From: Mesorhizobium sp. Pch-S
Lineage (GTDB): Bacteria > Pseudomonadota > Alphaproteobacteria > Rhizobiales > Rhizobiaceae
Direction: 5' to 3'
DNA length: 64,000 nucleotides
Assembly: GCF_004136315.1 (NCBI RefSeq)
Contig: NZ_CP029562.1
Coordinates: forward strand, 3,743,501 to 3,807,500
A program made the translations under genes and the position numbers. The notes below the pieces were generated by a model. It was not told the DNA's origin. It made no database searches and saw nothing but the letters and a program-made list of their open reading frames with translations. Positions 23,862 through 31,997 of this stretch are shown piece after piece (the first letter of the stretch is position 1; each line of letters starts with the position of its first letter).

Positions 23862-24179
23862 TCAGTCTCCGGCAAACTCCAGATCGAACACCATCAGGCC
23901 GTCCGTGCCACCTGCGAGTGCCGCGACCAGACGCGCGCCGGCTTGTCTGTGCGCCTCGTGCACCAGATAGGCGTCGCGAGAGATCGCATCGCTGAAATCG
24001 ATGGTGAAGCCATGCGTGAAGCCACGAGCGAAGGGCTCAGGGCTGACATTGCCGTTGAAATGCACGGCTCCCATGCCGTCGATCAGATCGCGGAGTGTGG
24101 AGAGGTCGGCATGGATTGCCGATATCTCTGCCGTGGGAACATCATCGCGAAATTTCACGAAAACACAGTGGCGGATCAT
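23862..24179 (-). CDS. Dabb family (stress-responsive alpha-beta barrel) protein
   Basis: 105 residues. MIRHCVFVKFRDDVPTAEIS, VSPEPFARGFTHGFTIDFSD and YLVHEAHRQAG are characteristic of the dimeric ferredoxin-like Dabb fold. Its role is undefined; some relatives are small enzymes or stress proteins. It starts 7 bases after the stop of the sugar ABC ATPase gene, so it is probably the last gene of that operon. Confidence 0.8.
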   Translation of the reverse strand: MIRHCVFVKFRDDVPTAEISAIHADLSTLRDLIDGMGAVHFNGNVSPEPFARGFTHGFTIDFSDAISRDAYLVHEAHRQAGARLVAALAGGTDGLMVFDLEFAGD

Positions 24180-24186
24180 GGCGTTT

Positions 24187-25302
24187 CTACGCGATCCTTT
24201 CCTGCGTCGCCGGATCGAAAAACACCGCCTTGGTCAGGTTGAAGGTCAGCGGGGCGGTAGCGCCGGGCTTGATGCGCGCGTCAGCGCGCAGGCGAGCGAC
24301 TACGCCCTTGCCGCCCAGATTGGTGACCGCGAAAGTATCCGAGCCGGCAGGTTCGACCACTTCTATGTGGCAATCGGTCGTCACCAGATGTTTCGCGTTG
24401 CGGTCTGCACCATCGGGATCGGTCAGGGCTTCGGGGCGGATGCCGAACACCACCTCCTTGCCACGATAGGCCGACAGGGCGTTTGACGCGCCGTTGAGTG
24501 CCAGCGAGACGGGTGCCGCCCCGGCACGGGCCAGCTCGACGGTGGCTTCGCTGCCGCTCTGGCCGATGGTTGCAGGCACAAGGTTCATGGCAGGCGAGCC
24601 CATGAAGTCGGCGACGAACATGTTGACCGGGTTGTTGTAGATTTCCGCCGGCGTGCCGAATTGCTGCAGGATACCGTCCTTCAGCACGGCGATCTTCGTG
24701 GCCAGCGTCATCGCCTCGATCTGGTCGTGGGTGACATAGACGATGGTCGTCTTCATGCGCTGGTGCAGGCGCTTGATCTCGGTGCGCATGTCGATGCGCA
24801 GCTTCGCGTCGAGATTGGAGAGCGGCTCGTCGAACAGGAAGACCTGTGGCTTGCGCACCAGCGCACGGCCCATGGCGACGCGCTGGCGCTGGCCGCCGGA
24901 CAACTGGCTCGGCTTGCGGTCGAGCAGGTGACTGATTTGCAGAAGCTGCGCCACTTCGGCGATCGCCTTGTCGCGCTCGGGCTTGGCGACACCGCGGATC
25001 TCCATGCCAAAGCCGATGTTTTCACCGACCGTCATGTTGGGATAAAGCGCATAGGACTGGAACACCATGGCGATGTCGCGCTTCGACGGGTGCAGTTCGT
25101 TGACACGCTTGCCGGCGATGCGGATCTCACCGCTGGTGATCTGTTCCAGCCCCGCGATGGTGTTGAGCAATGTCGACTTGCCGCAGCCGGAGGGCCCCAC
25201 GAGCACAAGGAAGCCGCCTTCCTCGATACCGAGTGTGACGCCCTTCAGGATCCTGGTCGTGCCGAAGGATTTTTCGAGATTGTCGATCTCAAGAAAGGAC
25301 AT
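24187..25302 (-). CDS. Sugar ABC transporter ATP-binding protein (UgpC/MalK type)
   Basis: 371 residues: Walker A GPSGCGKST (about 36-44), Q-loop VFQSYALYPNMT, signature LSGGQRQR, Walker B VFLFDEPLSNLD, switch His in YVTHDQIEA, and a long C-terminal regulatory TOBE/OB domain (VFGIRPEALTDPDGA, HIEVVEPAGSDTF) typical of CUT1 ATPases. It energises the glucose/mannose-type importer whose permeases and binding protein lie directly upstream on the same strand. Confidence 0.92.
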   Translation of the reverse strand: MSFLEIDNLEKSFGTTRILKGVTLGIEEGGFLVLVGPSGCGKSTLLNTIAGLEQITSGEIRIAGKRVNELHPSKRDIAMVFQSYALYPNMTVGENIGFGMEIRGVAKPERDKAIAEVAQLLQISHLLDRKPSQLSGGQRQRVAMGRALVRKPQVFLFDEPLSNLDAKLRIDMRTEIKRLHQRMKTTIVYVTHDQIEAMTLATKIAVLKDGILQQFGTPAEIYNNPVNMFVADFMGSPAMNLVPATIGQSGSEATVELARAGAAPVSLALNGASNALSAYRGKEVVFGIRPEALTDPDGADRNAKHLVTTDCHIEVVEPAGSDTFAVTNLGGKGVVARLRADARIKPGATAPLTFNLTKAVFFDPATQERIA

Positions 25303-25308
25303 GGTGCC

Positions 25309-26190
25309 TTAGCCTTTCACGGCGCCGGCCATCAGGCCGCGCACGAAGTAACGTCCGGAGACGATGTAGACGATAAGGGTGGGAAGGGCCGCCAGGATCG
25401 CGCCGGCGAAGTGGACATTGTATTCCTTCACGCCCGTCGAGGAATTGACCAGATTGTTCAGCGCCACCGTGATGGGGATGGAATCGACGCTTGAGAACGA
25501 CGATCCAAACAGGAAGTCGTTCCAGATGTTGGTGAACTGCCAGATCACGGTGACCACGATGATCGGTCCCGAGGAAGGCAGGAGGATCCGCCGGAAGATC
25601 TGGAAGAAGGAGGCACCGTCGATCTGCGCTGCTTTGACCAGCTCGGTCGGGAAGGCTTCATAATAGTTGCGGAAGAACAGCGTCGTGAAGCCGAGCCCGT
25701 AGATGGCGTGGATCAGGACCAGGCCGGGCACCGTGCCGGCCAGCCCAAGCAGGCCGAGGATGCGTGCCGAAGGGATCAGCACGATCTGGAAGGGGATGAA
25801 ACAGGCAAGCAGCATCATGCCGAAGACGATGTTGTCGCCCTTGAAGCGCCATTTGGTCAGCACATAGCCGTTCAGCGCCCCGAGCACCGTCGAGATCGCC
25901 ACCGCCGGCACCACCATCAGCACCGAATTCAGGAAATAGGGCTTCAGGCCGGTCGGCGAGACACCAATCTGTGCTGTCGACCAGGCCGACAGCCAGGGAG
26001 CAACCGTCCATTGCTGCGGCAGAGCCAGCATGTTGCCCTGACGGATTTCGTCGAGGGGCTTCAGCGAATTCACCACCATCACGTAGAGCGGCAGCAGGTA
26101 GTAGACCGCGAACAGGATGAGCAGCGCATAGATCAGCGCACGGACGACAACGCCGTTGCGCGTGGCGACGTCTTGCGAGGGGGCGCTCAT
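25309..26190 (-). CDS. Carbohydrate ABC transporter permease (MalG/GtsC type)
   Basis: 293 residues with six hydrophobic helices. The EAA loop is LVKAAQIDGASFFQIFRRIL (with LPSSGPIIVV), the CUT1 signature. The N-terminal helix ALIYALLILFAVYYLLPLYV and the following NSLKPLDEIRQGNML suit MalG-type subunits. It ends 6 bases before the ATPase start and overlaps the partner permease by four bases. Confidence 0.9.
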   Translation of the reverse strand: MSAPSQDVATRNGVVVRALIYALLILFAVYYLLPLYVMVVNSLKPLDEIRQGNMLALPQQWTVAPWLSAWSTAQIGVSPTGLKPYFLNSVLMVVPAVAISTVLGALNGYVLTKWRFKGDNIVFGMMLLACFIPFQIVLIPSARILGLLGLAGTVPGLVLIHAIYGLGFTTLFFRNYYEAFPTELVKAAQIDGASFFQIFRRILLPSSGPIIVVTVIWQFTNIWNDFLFGSSFSSVDSIPITVALNNLVNSSTGVKEYNVHFAGAILAALPTLIVYIVSGRYFVRGLMAGAVKG

Positions 26191-27104
26191 TTCTTCTTCC
26201 CCCCGAGTTCGGAGTAGAGATAGGGCACGATGATGGCGAAGATCATCATCATCATGATGATGGCAGACGCTGCGCCCATACCCATTTCGTTGCGGCCGAA
26301 GGTGAATTTCTGCATGAACAGCGCCGGCGTCCAGGTTGCAGTTCCCGGGCCGCCATCGGTCATGGCCACGACGAGGTCATAGGATTTGATGGCAAGGTGG
26401 GCGAGCACGACGAAGGCAGACAGGAAGACCGGGCGCATCAGTGGGATGATGATGCGGCGGTAGATGACAAAGGTGGAAGCGCCGTCGATCTGGGCGGCCT
26501 TGATGATCTCGTTGTCGACGCCTCGCAGCCCGGCAAGGAACATCGCCATGACAAAGCCGGACGACTGCCAGACCGCAGCGATGACGATGGTGTAGATCGC
26601 CATCTTGCCGTCCTTGATCCAGCGGAACGAGAAGCTTTCCCAGCCGATCGACTGCATGACGTGCTCAAGGCCGATGCCGGGGTCGAGAAACCATTTCCAG
26701 GCCACGCCGGTGACGATGAAGGACAGCGCCATCGGGTAGAGGTAGATGGGCCTGAGCATGCCTTCGCCGCGGATCTTCTGGTCGAGGAAGATGGCGAGCG
26801 CGAGCCCGATCACCGAACAGATGACGATGTAGAGAATGGAGAAGATCGCAAGGTTCTTGAGCGCGACGATCCAGTTCGGGTGGTTGAACAGGCGCACATA
26901 ATTGCTGAAACCGACCCAGGTCGAGAAATCCGGCAGCAGCTTCGAGCCCGAGAAGGACAACACGGCGGTAAATGCGATGAAGCCGTAGACGAAGATCAGG
27001 ATCACCGCGAAGCTTGGCGCCAGCACGATCTTCGGCAACAGGTCCTGCAAGGTGGCGCGCGGATTTGCTAAGGCATTTCGCCCGGTCATGGTGGCGTCGG
27101 CCAT
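26187..27104 (-). CDS. Carbohydrate ABC transporter permease (MalF/GtsB type)
   Basis: 305 residues from the ATG preceded by GAGG at six bases; a 17-residue longer frame is rejected. Six hydrophobic helices follow a cytoplasmic head ending near LQDLLPKIVLAPSFAVI. The EAA loop is IIKAAQIDGASTFVIYRRII. GDP-type features such as GPGTATWTPALFMQKFTFGR late in the protein recall glucose/mannose GtsB. It forms the membrane heterodimer with the next permease. Confidence 0.9.
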   Translation of the reverse strand: MADATMTGRNALANPRATLQDLLPKIVLAPSFAVILIFVYGFIAFTAVLSFSGSKLLPDFSTWVGFSNYVRLFNHPNWIVALKNLAIFSILYIVICSVIGLALAIFLDQKIRGEGMLRPIYLYPMALSFIVTGVAWKWFLDPGIGLEHVMQSIGWESFSFRWIKDGKMAIYTIVIAAVWQSSGFVMAMFLAGLRGVDNEIIKAAQIDGASTFVIYRRIIIPLMRPVFLSAFVVLAHLAIKSYDLVVAMTDGGPGTATWTPALFMQKFTFGRNEMGMGAASAIIMMMMIFAIIVPYLYSELGGKKK

Positions 27105-27131
27105 GGTTCGCCTCGGTTGGAAAAAGAATGG

Positions 27132-27155
27132 GTGCCCCGACCGAAGCCGGGGCAC
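27132..27155 (-). terminator. UUCG-loop hairpin between binding-protein and permease genes
   Basis: On the minus-strand RNA the stem GTGCCCCGGC / GTCGGGGCAC closes a TTCG tetraloop, with one G-T wobble valid only on this strand, followed by a T-rich stretch (CATTCTTTTTCC). It lies 16 bases after the binding-protein stop and probably lets most transcripts end before the permeases. Confidence 0.65.
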
Positions 27156-27171
27156 GGAAGCTCAGACCTTG

Positions 27172-28431
27172 TCAGCCCTTCGCTGCAGCAACCGCCTCGA
27201 CCAGGGCGGCCGCGGCAGCCTTGGAGTCGAGTTCACCGTTGAAGTGGCGGGTGATCACGTCATACATGGCGTTCTTCACCGCTGCCGGTACGGCGTAGCC
27301 GTGGGCCATCGAGCCGAACAGCTTGCCGGACGAATTGGCTTCGGCCAGATCCTTGATGCCCTTCTTGCCGCAGTCGTCAAAAGCGGTGTCCGGCACGTCG
27401 GTGCGTGCCGGCACCGAACCCTTCACCACGTTGAACGACGACTGGAAGTCAGGGCTCTCGATATCGGAGGCCATGGTGAGCTGCGCCGCCTTCTTGTCGT
27501 CGCCGACCTTGAACATCATGAACATGTCGGAGTTGAAGGTGACCGCGCCCTGCGTGCCCGGGAAGCGGATGCAGACGAAGTCGGAGCCTGGCTTCTGGCC
27601 GGCCTTCAGGAACTCGCCCTTGGCCCAGTCGCCCATCATCTGCATGCCGGCCTTGCCTTCGATGACCATGGCCGACGCCAGGTTCCAGTCACGACCCGAG
27701 AAGTCCTTGTCGACATAGCTCTTCAGCTTGGCCATGCGATCGAAGGCTTCGACCATCTTCTCGCCACCGAGGGCGGCAGGATCGTTGTCGATCATCGAAG
27801 CCTTGTAGAAGTCGGTGCCAAGCGACAGCACGACCGCGTCGAAGATGGTGGCGTCCTGCCAGGCCTGGCCGCCATGGGCGAGTGGCGTGATGCCGTTTGC
27901 CTTCATCTTGTCGAGCACCGCGACCAGCTCGTCCCAGTTCTCGGGTACCTTGCCGCCGGCAGCGTCGAGCGCCTTCTTGGAAATCCAGACCCAGTTGGTC
28001 GAGTGCACGTTGACCGGTGCCGCGATCCACTTGCCGTCATGCTTGGCGAAGTTCTGCAGCGCGGTCGGAACCACCTTGTCCCAGCCTTCCTTGTCGGCCA
28101 CTTCGCCGAGATCGCCGACGACGCCCTGCTTGGCCCAGTCGGTGATGTCGAAGCCGAGAGCCTGCACGGCGGTCGGTGGATCACCGGCGGTGACACGGGC
28201 GCGCAGTGCGGTCATGGCCGCTTCGCCGCCGCCGCCGGCCACTGGCATGTCTTTCCAGGTCACGCCCTGGCTTTCGAGCTTCTTCTTCAGAACGTCGAGC
28301 GCGGCGGCCTCGCCACCAGAGGTCCACCAGTGCAGCACTTCGACCGAGCCGCCAGCAGCATAGGTCGATGCGGCATAGCCAGCAGTGAGCGCCGAGCCCA
28401 GCATCGTTCCGATAAGCAGTTTGCGCAACAT
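27172..28431 (-). CDS. Glucose/mannose-type ABC transporter substrate-binding protein
   Basis: 419 residues with a Sec signal peptide ([20 protein letters not shown], cleavage near ASTYAA). The start has a clear GGGAGGAA. The mature N-terminus [60 protein letters not shown] and [20 protein letters not shown] closely recall GtsA-type glucose/mannose binding proteins of Pseudomonas and rhizobia. First gene of a leftward operon with two permeases, ATPase and Dabb protein. The ligand assignment is from memory of the family and needs testing. Confidence 0.87.
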   Translation of the reverse strand: MLRKLLIGTMLGSALTAGYAASTYAAGGSVEVLHWWTSGGEAAALDVLKKKLESQGVTWKDMPVAGGGGEAAMTALRARVTAGDPPTAVQALGFDITDWAKQGVVGDLGEVADKEGWDKVVPTALQNFAKHDGKWIAAPVNVHSTNWVWISKKALDAAGGKVPENWDELVAVLDKMKANGITPLAHGGQAWQDATIFDAVVLSLGTDFYKASMIDNDPAALGGEKMVEAFDRMAKLKSYVDKDFSGRDWNLASAMVIEGKAGMQMMGDWAKGEFLKAGQKPGSDFVCIRFPGTQGAVTFNSDMFMMFKVGDDKKAAQLTMASDIESPDFQSSFNVVKGSVPARTDVPDTAFDDCGKKGIKDLAEANSSGKLFGSMAHGYAVPAAVKNAMYDVITRHFNGELDSKAAAAALVEAVAAAKG

Positions 28432-28875
28432 GAACTTCCTCCCTTGTTGCAGTCACATGACCGGCTGTCGCCGGCTACCTCCCAACTCAGTTCGCGCACC
28501 GGAGGTGCTCGGACCGTGATGAAACCTGAATGTCTTTCCCGGTGTAATTCCTCAGCCCGCGCTTGAGCCGGCCGGCCATCCCGATGCGCCCTCCCTGATC
28601 GCGTTAGGATGTCTGGAACGTCGTGAATCCGATCGATCGCGAGCATCGATCGGAATTATTCATGGAGTATGATCAATTCCGAAATGCCTGGCAAGAGCGG
28701 CGTTTGATCATTCTCACCTCATGCAACACGTCATGTCCCTTGCTTCGTCAACAAACCTTGGGATGCGGTGCTTGCTGCCTGACAGAGGTTGACTCGCGCA
28801 GCATCTGTAAATTCTCATCGCGGGTGAGGTGTCGCGCCATTGACACCGGATGAGAGACGCAACCCCGCCAAAGTC
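28432..28875. promoter_or_regulatory. Divergent intergenic region with a perfect 10-base inverted repeat
   Basis: 444 bases between the sugar binding-protein gene and the GlxA-type regulator. The notable element is TCCGATCGAT / ATCGATCGGA (28628-28637 and 28645-28654) around a 7-base spacer, which suits a dimeric repressor such as LacI. Nothing protein-like is encoded. It should hold both divergent promoters, but I cannot fix their -10/-35 elements. Confidence 0.45.
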
Positions 28876-29832
28876 ATGTTGATGGTCAGCCACGCCCCCA
28901 TCACCTTCGCCGTCCTGGTGTTTCCGCAGTTCCCGATGATGGCGTTCTCATCGATCATCGAGCCATTGCGCGCCGCCAACATACTGGCAAAGCGGGAATG
29001 CTATCGCTGGATCATCGTGGGTGCGGATCGCGAACCGGTCGAGGCTTCCAACGGCGTCGTCATCCAGCCAGGCTTTGCTGCGACCGCCAATCCGAAAGCG
29101 GACCGCATCGTGGTCTGTTCCGGTGGTGATGCCGACCATCTGGTCGCGGCAGATGCCGTCGGCTGGATCCGCAAGAGCCTGCGCAGCGGGGCTCATCTCG
29201 GCGCGGTGGCCGACGCAGCCTTCTTCCTGGCGCGTGCCGGCCTGCTCGACGGTCACACCTGCACCCTGCACTGGACAAGCCAGGCAGCCTTCACCGAAGC
29301 ATTTCCCGAGATCGACCTTCGCCGCGACCTTTACGTCATCGATCGCCGGCGTTTCACGTCTGCCGGCGGGGTGGGCAGCCTCGACATGATGCTGGAAATC
29401 GTCGCCGGCGACTATGGTGCCGAACTTGCCGCCGGCGTCGCCGAATGGTTCGTGCACAGCCCGCTGCGCTCAAGCGTCGATCGCAAGCTGATGCCGTTGC
29501 GGCTGCGCACGGGGGTGCGCAATGAACTGGTGCTGTCGGCCATCGCCATCATGGAAGACGCTGTTGAGGAACGGCTCGCCATGGCGGACCTGGCCGAGCG
29601 TCTCGGCGTCTCGCCGGACCGGCTGGAGCGCGGCTTCCGTGCCGAACTTTCGACATCGCCGAACAGTTATTATCGCCGGTTGCGACTGAAGCGTGCGGCC
29701 GATCTGCTGGCGCATTCGACACTTGCGGTGCGGGAGGTTTCGCTGGCCTGCGGCTTTGCTTCGATGTCGAGCTTTGCCCGCGCCTTTCGCGAACAGTACG
29801 GCCATACGCCAAAGGCGGCACGCCGAAACTGA
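28876..29832 (+). CDS. GlxA-type AraC family transcriptional regulator
   Basis: About 318 residues from ATG 28876; ATG 28882 or TTG 28840 are alternatives, as no clear ribosome binding site decides. An N-terminal DJ-1/PfpI-like domain (ITFAVLVFPQFPMMAFSSII, TSAGGVGSLDMMLEIVAGDY) is followed by a C-terminal AraC helix-turn-helix pair (MADLAERLGVSPDRLERGFR; VREVSLACGFASMSSFARAF). Rhizobial relatives regulate amine, betaine or amino-acid derivative catabolism. It precedes the M24-isochorismatase-esterase-binding protein genes in the same direction, which are its likely targets. Confidence 0.87.
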   Translation: MLMVSHAPITFAVLVFPQFPMMAFSSIIEPLRAANILAKRECYRWIIVGADREPVEASNGVVIQPGFAATANPKADRIVVCSGGDADHLVAADAVGWIRKSLRSGAHLGAVADAAFFLARAGLLDGHTCTLHWTSQAAFTEAFPEIDLRRDLYVIDRRRFTSAGGVGSLDMMLEIVAGDYGAELAAGVAEWFVHSPLRSSVDRKLMPLRLRTGVRNELVLSAIAIMEDAVEERLAMADLAERLGVSPDRLERGFRAELSTSPNSYYRRLRLKRAADLLAHSTLAVREVSLACGFASMSSFARAFREQYGHTPKAARRN

Positions 29833-29908
29833 AGGCGCGGATCACCGCACGATCCTTGCGGCTTTCAGCACAAATCCAATCGACGGTTTGGCTCATTGTC
29901 CAAGGCCT

Positions 29909-29972
29909 CAGAGCAATTCTGGGAAGAGTGCGCAGTTTCCGTGTTTCCGAAGACCGGAAACGCTCTGGAGAG
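29909..29972. repeat. RIME-like palindromic repeat, recombined copy
   Basis: Begins with CAGAGCAATTCTGGGAAGAG, matching the outer end of the type 2 module (compare 60470-60573, reversed), and joins GCAGTTTCCGTGTTTCCGAA and GGAAACGCTCTGGAG of module 1. The inner palindrome of module 2 is missing. Its right end reaches the ribosome binding site (GGAGAGG) of the M24 gene, as in the copy at 3270-3322. Confidence 0.65.
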
Positions 29973-29978
29973 GCAGGC

Positions 29979-31283
29979 ATGAGCATTGTGGTTTTCGACC
30001 CCGACAGCACCGACGACGTCGACTTCAAGGATCGCATGCGTCACCCGGCGACGGCAGATCCCGCCGGTGGCATGTGGCTTTCCGATACGGAGCCTTCCTT
30101 CATCGACGCGGTGGCGCTGAGGAAAGAACGACTCGAAAGACTGCGCAGCTGGATGCGCGAGGCGGGTTACGGTGCCGTGGTGCTGTTCGATCCCTACAAT
30201 CAGCGCTACGCCACCGGCTCGCGCAACATGTTCGGCTATTTCCTGCGCAATTCGACACGCTACTTCTTCATCCCGACCGAAGGGCCGATCGTGCTGTTCG
30301 AATATCCGCAGAGCTACCATGTCTCCATGGTGCTCGACACGGTGGATGAGGCCAGGCCCTCGAAACTGGTGTGGTCGTCGGTTTCCGGTCGTGACGACGA
30401 GACGGCAGGGCCTTTCGCCGACGAGATCGCAGACCTCCTGAAGACGCATGGCGGCGGCTCGATGAAGCTTGGACTGGATCGCTGCAGCCACCTGCAGGCA
30501 TTGGCGTTGCAGAAGCGTGGCTGCGACGTGAAGGACTGCCAGGGCGAGATCCTGGCCGTTCGCGCGATCAAGACACCGCAGGAGGTAAAATGCCTCGTTG
30601 CCTCGATGGCTGGCGCGGAGGCTGCGGTTTCTGCCGTGCGCGAAGCAATCAAACCCGGCGTGGCTGAAAACGAGCTCTTCGCCATCATGTATCACGAGGT
30701 TATCCGGCAAGGCGGCGAATTCATCGAGACACGGCTCCTGACTTCTGGCCAGCGCACCAATCCCTGGTTCAACGAAGCGAGCGGCCGCAAGGTACGGCCT
30801 GGGGAGCTGGTGGCGCTCGATACCGATACGATCGGCTGTTATGGCTATTATTCGGACTTCTCCCGTACCTTCCGCTGTGGACCGGGCAGGCCGAGCGACT
30901 ATCAGAAGATGCTTTACCGCATGGCCTACGATCAGGTGCAGCACAACATATCGATCGTGAAGCCGGGGATGGCGTTTCGCGAGATCGCCGAGAAGGCCTG
31001 GAAGATCCCGGACCGCTTCGTCGACCAGCGCTACACCTCCGTCATGCATGGGGTTGGCATGCACGGCGAAACGCCTTTCATCGCGCACTCCATGGATTAT
31101 GAAACCTATGGCCGCGACGGCATCATGCAGCCCGGCATGGTGGTTTCCGTCGAAAGCTATATCGGCGAGAAGGGCGGACGCGAGGGCGTCAAGCTGGAGG
31201 ACGAGATGCTGATCACCGAAACCGGGACGGAATTGCTGTCGCGCTTTCCCTACGAGGATGAATTCCTCGAAGGCCATGCCTGA
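29979..31283 (+). CDS. M24 family metallohydrolase, DddP-like
   Basis: 434 residues from the ATG after GGAGAGGCAGGC. Pita-bread (M24) fold with an N-terminal creatinase-like domain (about 1-190) and a C-terminal metal domain. Candidate ligands are D281 and D283 (LDTDTIG), D293 (YSDFSRTF), H357 (MHGVGMHGE), E392 (SVESY) and E407 (KLEDE). As I recall the DMSP lyase DddP, its six ligands have exactly this spacing, and FIETRLLTSGQRTNPWF also matches DddP. However, the position of the DddP catalytic base (Asp377) is glycine here (G363), so lyase activity on DMSP is doubtful and an amide- or C-N-cleaving hydrolase is equally possible. The stop overlaps the next start. Confidence 0.82.
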   Translation: MSIVVFDPDSTDDVDFKDRMRHPATADPAGGMWLSDTEPSFIDAVALRKERLERLRSWMREAGYGAVVLFDPYNQRYATGSRNMFGYFLRNSTRYFFIPTEGPIVLFEYPQSYHVSMVLDTVDEARPSKLVWSSVSGRDDETAGPFADEIADLLKTHGGGSMKLGLDRCSHLQALALQKRGCDVKDCQGEILAVRAIKTPQEVKCLVASMAGAEAAVSAVREAIKPGVAENELFAIMYHEVIRQGGEFIETRLLTSGQRTNPWFNEASGRKVRPGELVALDTDTIGCYGYYSDFSRTFRCGPGRPSDYQKMLYRMAYDQVQHNISIVKPGMAFREIAEKAWKIPDRFVDQRYTSVMHGVGMHGETPFIAHSMDYETYGRDGIMQPGMVVSVESYIGEKGGREGVKLEDEMLITETGTELLSRFPYEDEFLEGHA

Positions 31284-31963
31284 TGAAGGCGCCTGTTTCG
31301 ATCCGGCGCGGCACAGCTGCCGCCGTTTTCATCGACCTGCAGGAAGAGCACCGCAAGGACAGCCGCTATCTGGTCGAAGGCTTTTCCGATTTGCTTGCCA
31401 ATGTGCAACGGCTGCAGGCTGCGGCGCGGGCAAATGGCGTGCCGCTCTATCATTGGGCCTACATCGTCGATCTCGACACGCAAGAGCGGCCGTTTCATCC
31501 CCTCGATGGAAATGGCAAATCGGCCTTCTCCAGCAAGGACGACCCGTTGACGGCGATCTGCGCCGAAGTGGCACCGGGAGATGGCGAAACACTGCTGGTC
31601 AAGGCCCATGCGAGCGCCTTCCGCACAGCGGAAGCGATCGAGCTTCTCAAGGCCAGCGGCATCGAGTGGCTGATCGTCGCCGGGGTCTGGACCGAGGCCT
31701 GCATCGATGCGACGGTGCGCGACGCGGTGACCGCCGGCTTCCGCGTGCTGCTGGTCAAGGATGCCTGCGGCAGCGGCAGTGCCGCCATGCATCAGACGGC
31801 GATCCTCAACCTTGCCAACCGTCTCTATGGCGGCGCCGTGGCTGATACAGCCACGGCATGCCGGTTGATGGCAGGCGAGGCGGTTGCCGCCTGGCAGGTC
31901 GAAGGCTCCGTGCCGATGCGCTTCACCTATGAAAATGCCGCGGAACTCTACCGATCCCTCTGA
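31283..31963 (+). CDS. Isochorismatase-like cysteine hydrolase
   Basis: 226 residues whose ATG overlaps the M24 stop (TGATG). The catalytic triad of the family can be placed: Asp in AAVFIDLQEEH, Lys in LLVKAHASAF, Cys in VWTEACIDATVRDAV. Members hydrolyse amides such as nicotinamide, biuret, ureidoacrylate or N-carbamoyl compounds, or vinyl ethers. In this operon a small amide made by the M24 enzyme would be a sensible substrate. The specificity cannot be read. Confidence 0.87.
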   Translation: MKAPVSIRRGTAAAVFIDLQEEHRKDSRYLVEGFSDLLANVQRLQAAARANGVPLYHWAYIVDLDTQERPFHPLDGNGKSAFSSKDDPLTAICAEVAPGDGETLLVKAHASAFRTAEAIELLKASGIEWLIVAGVWTEACIDATVRDAVTAGFRVLLVKDACGSGSAAMHQTAILNLANRLYGGAVADTATACRLMAGEAVAAWQVEGSVPMRFTYENAAELYRSL

Positions 31964-31997
31964 TGGGGGTATCGAACGCCGAACTGGACCTCAAGGA

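Noticed and set aside
27052..28566. A 504-residue open frame opposite the glucose-type binding protein
   Set aside because: Shadow of 27172-28431, which has a signal peptide, a ribosome binding site and clear family motifs.
29979..31283. Ectoine hydrolase (DoeA/EutD) as identity of the M24 protein
   Set aside because: The segment ETRLLTSGQRTNPWF and the ligand spacing fit DddP much better, and no other ectoine-use genes are adjacent.
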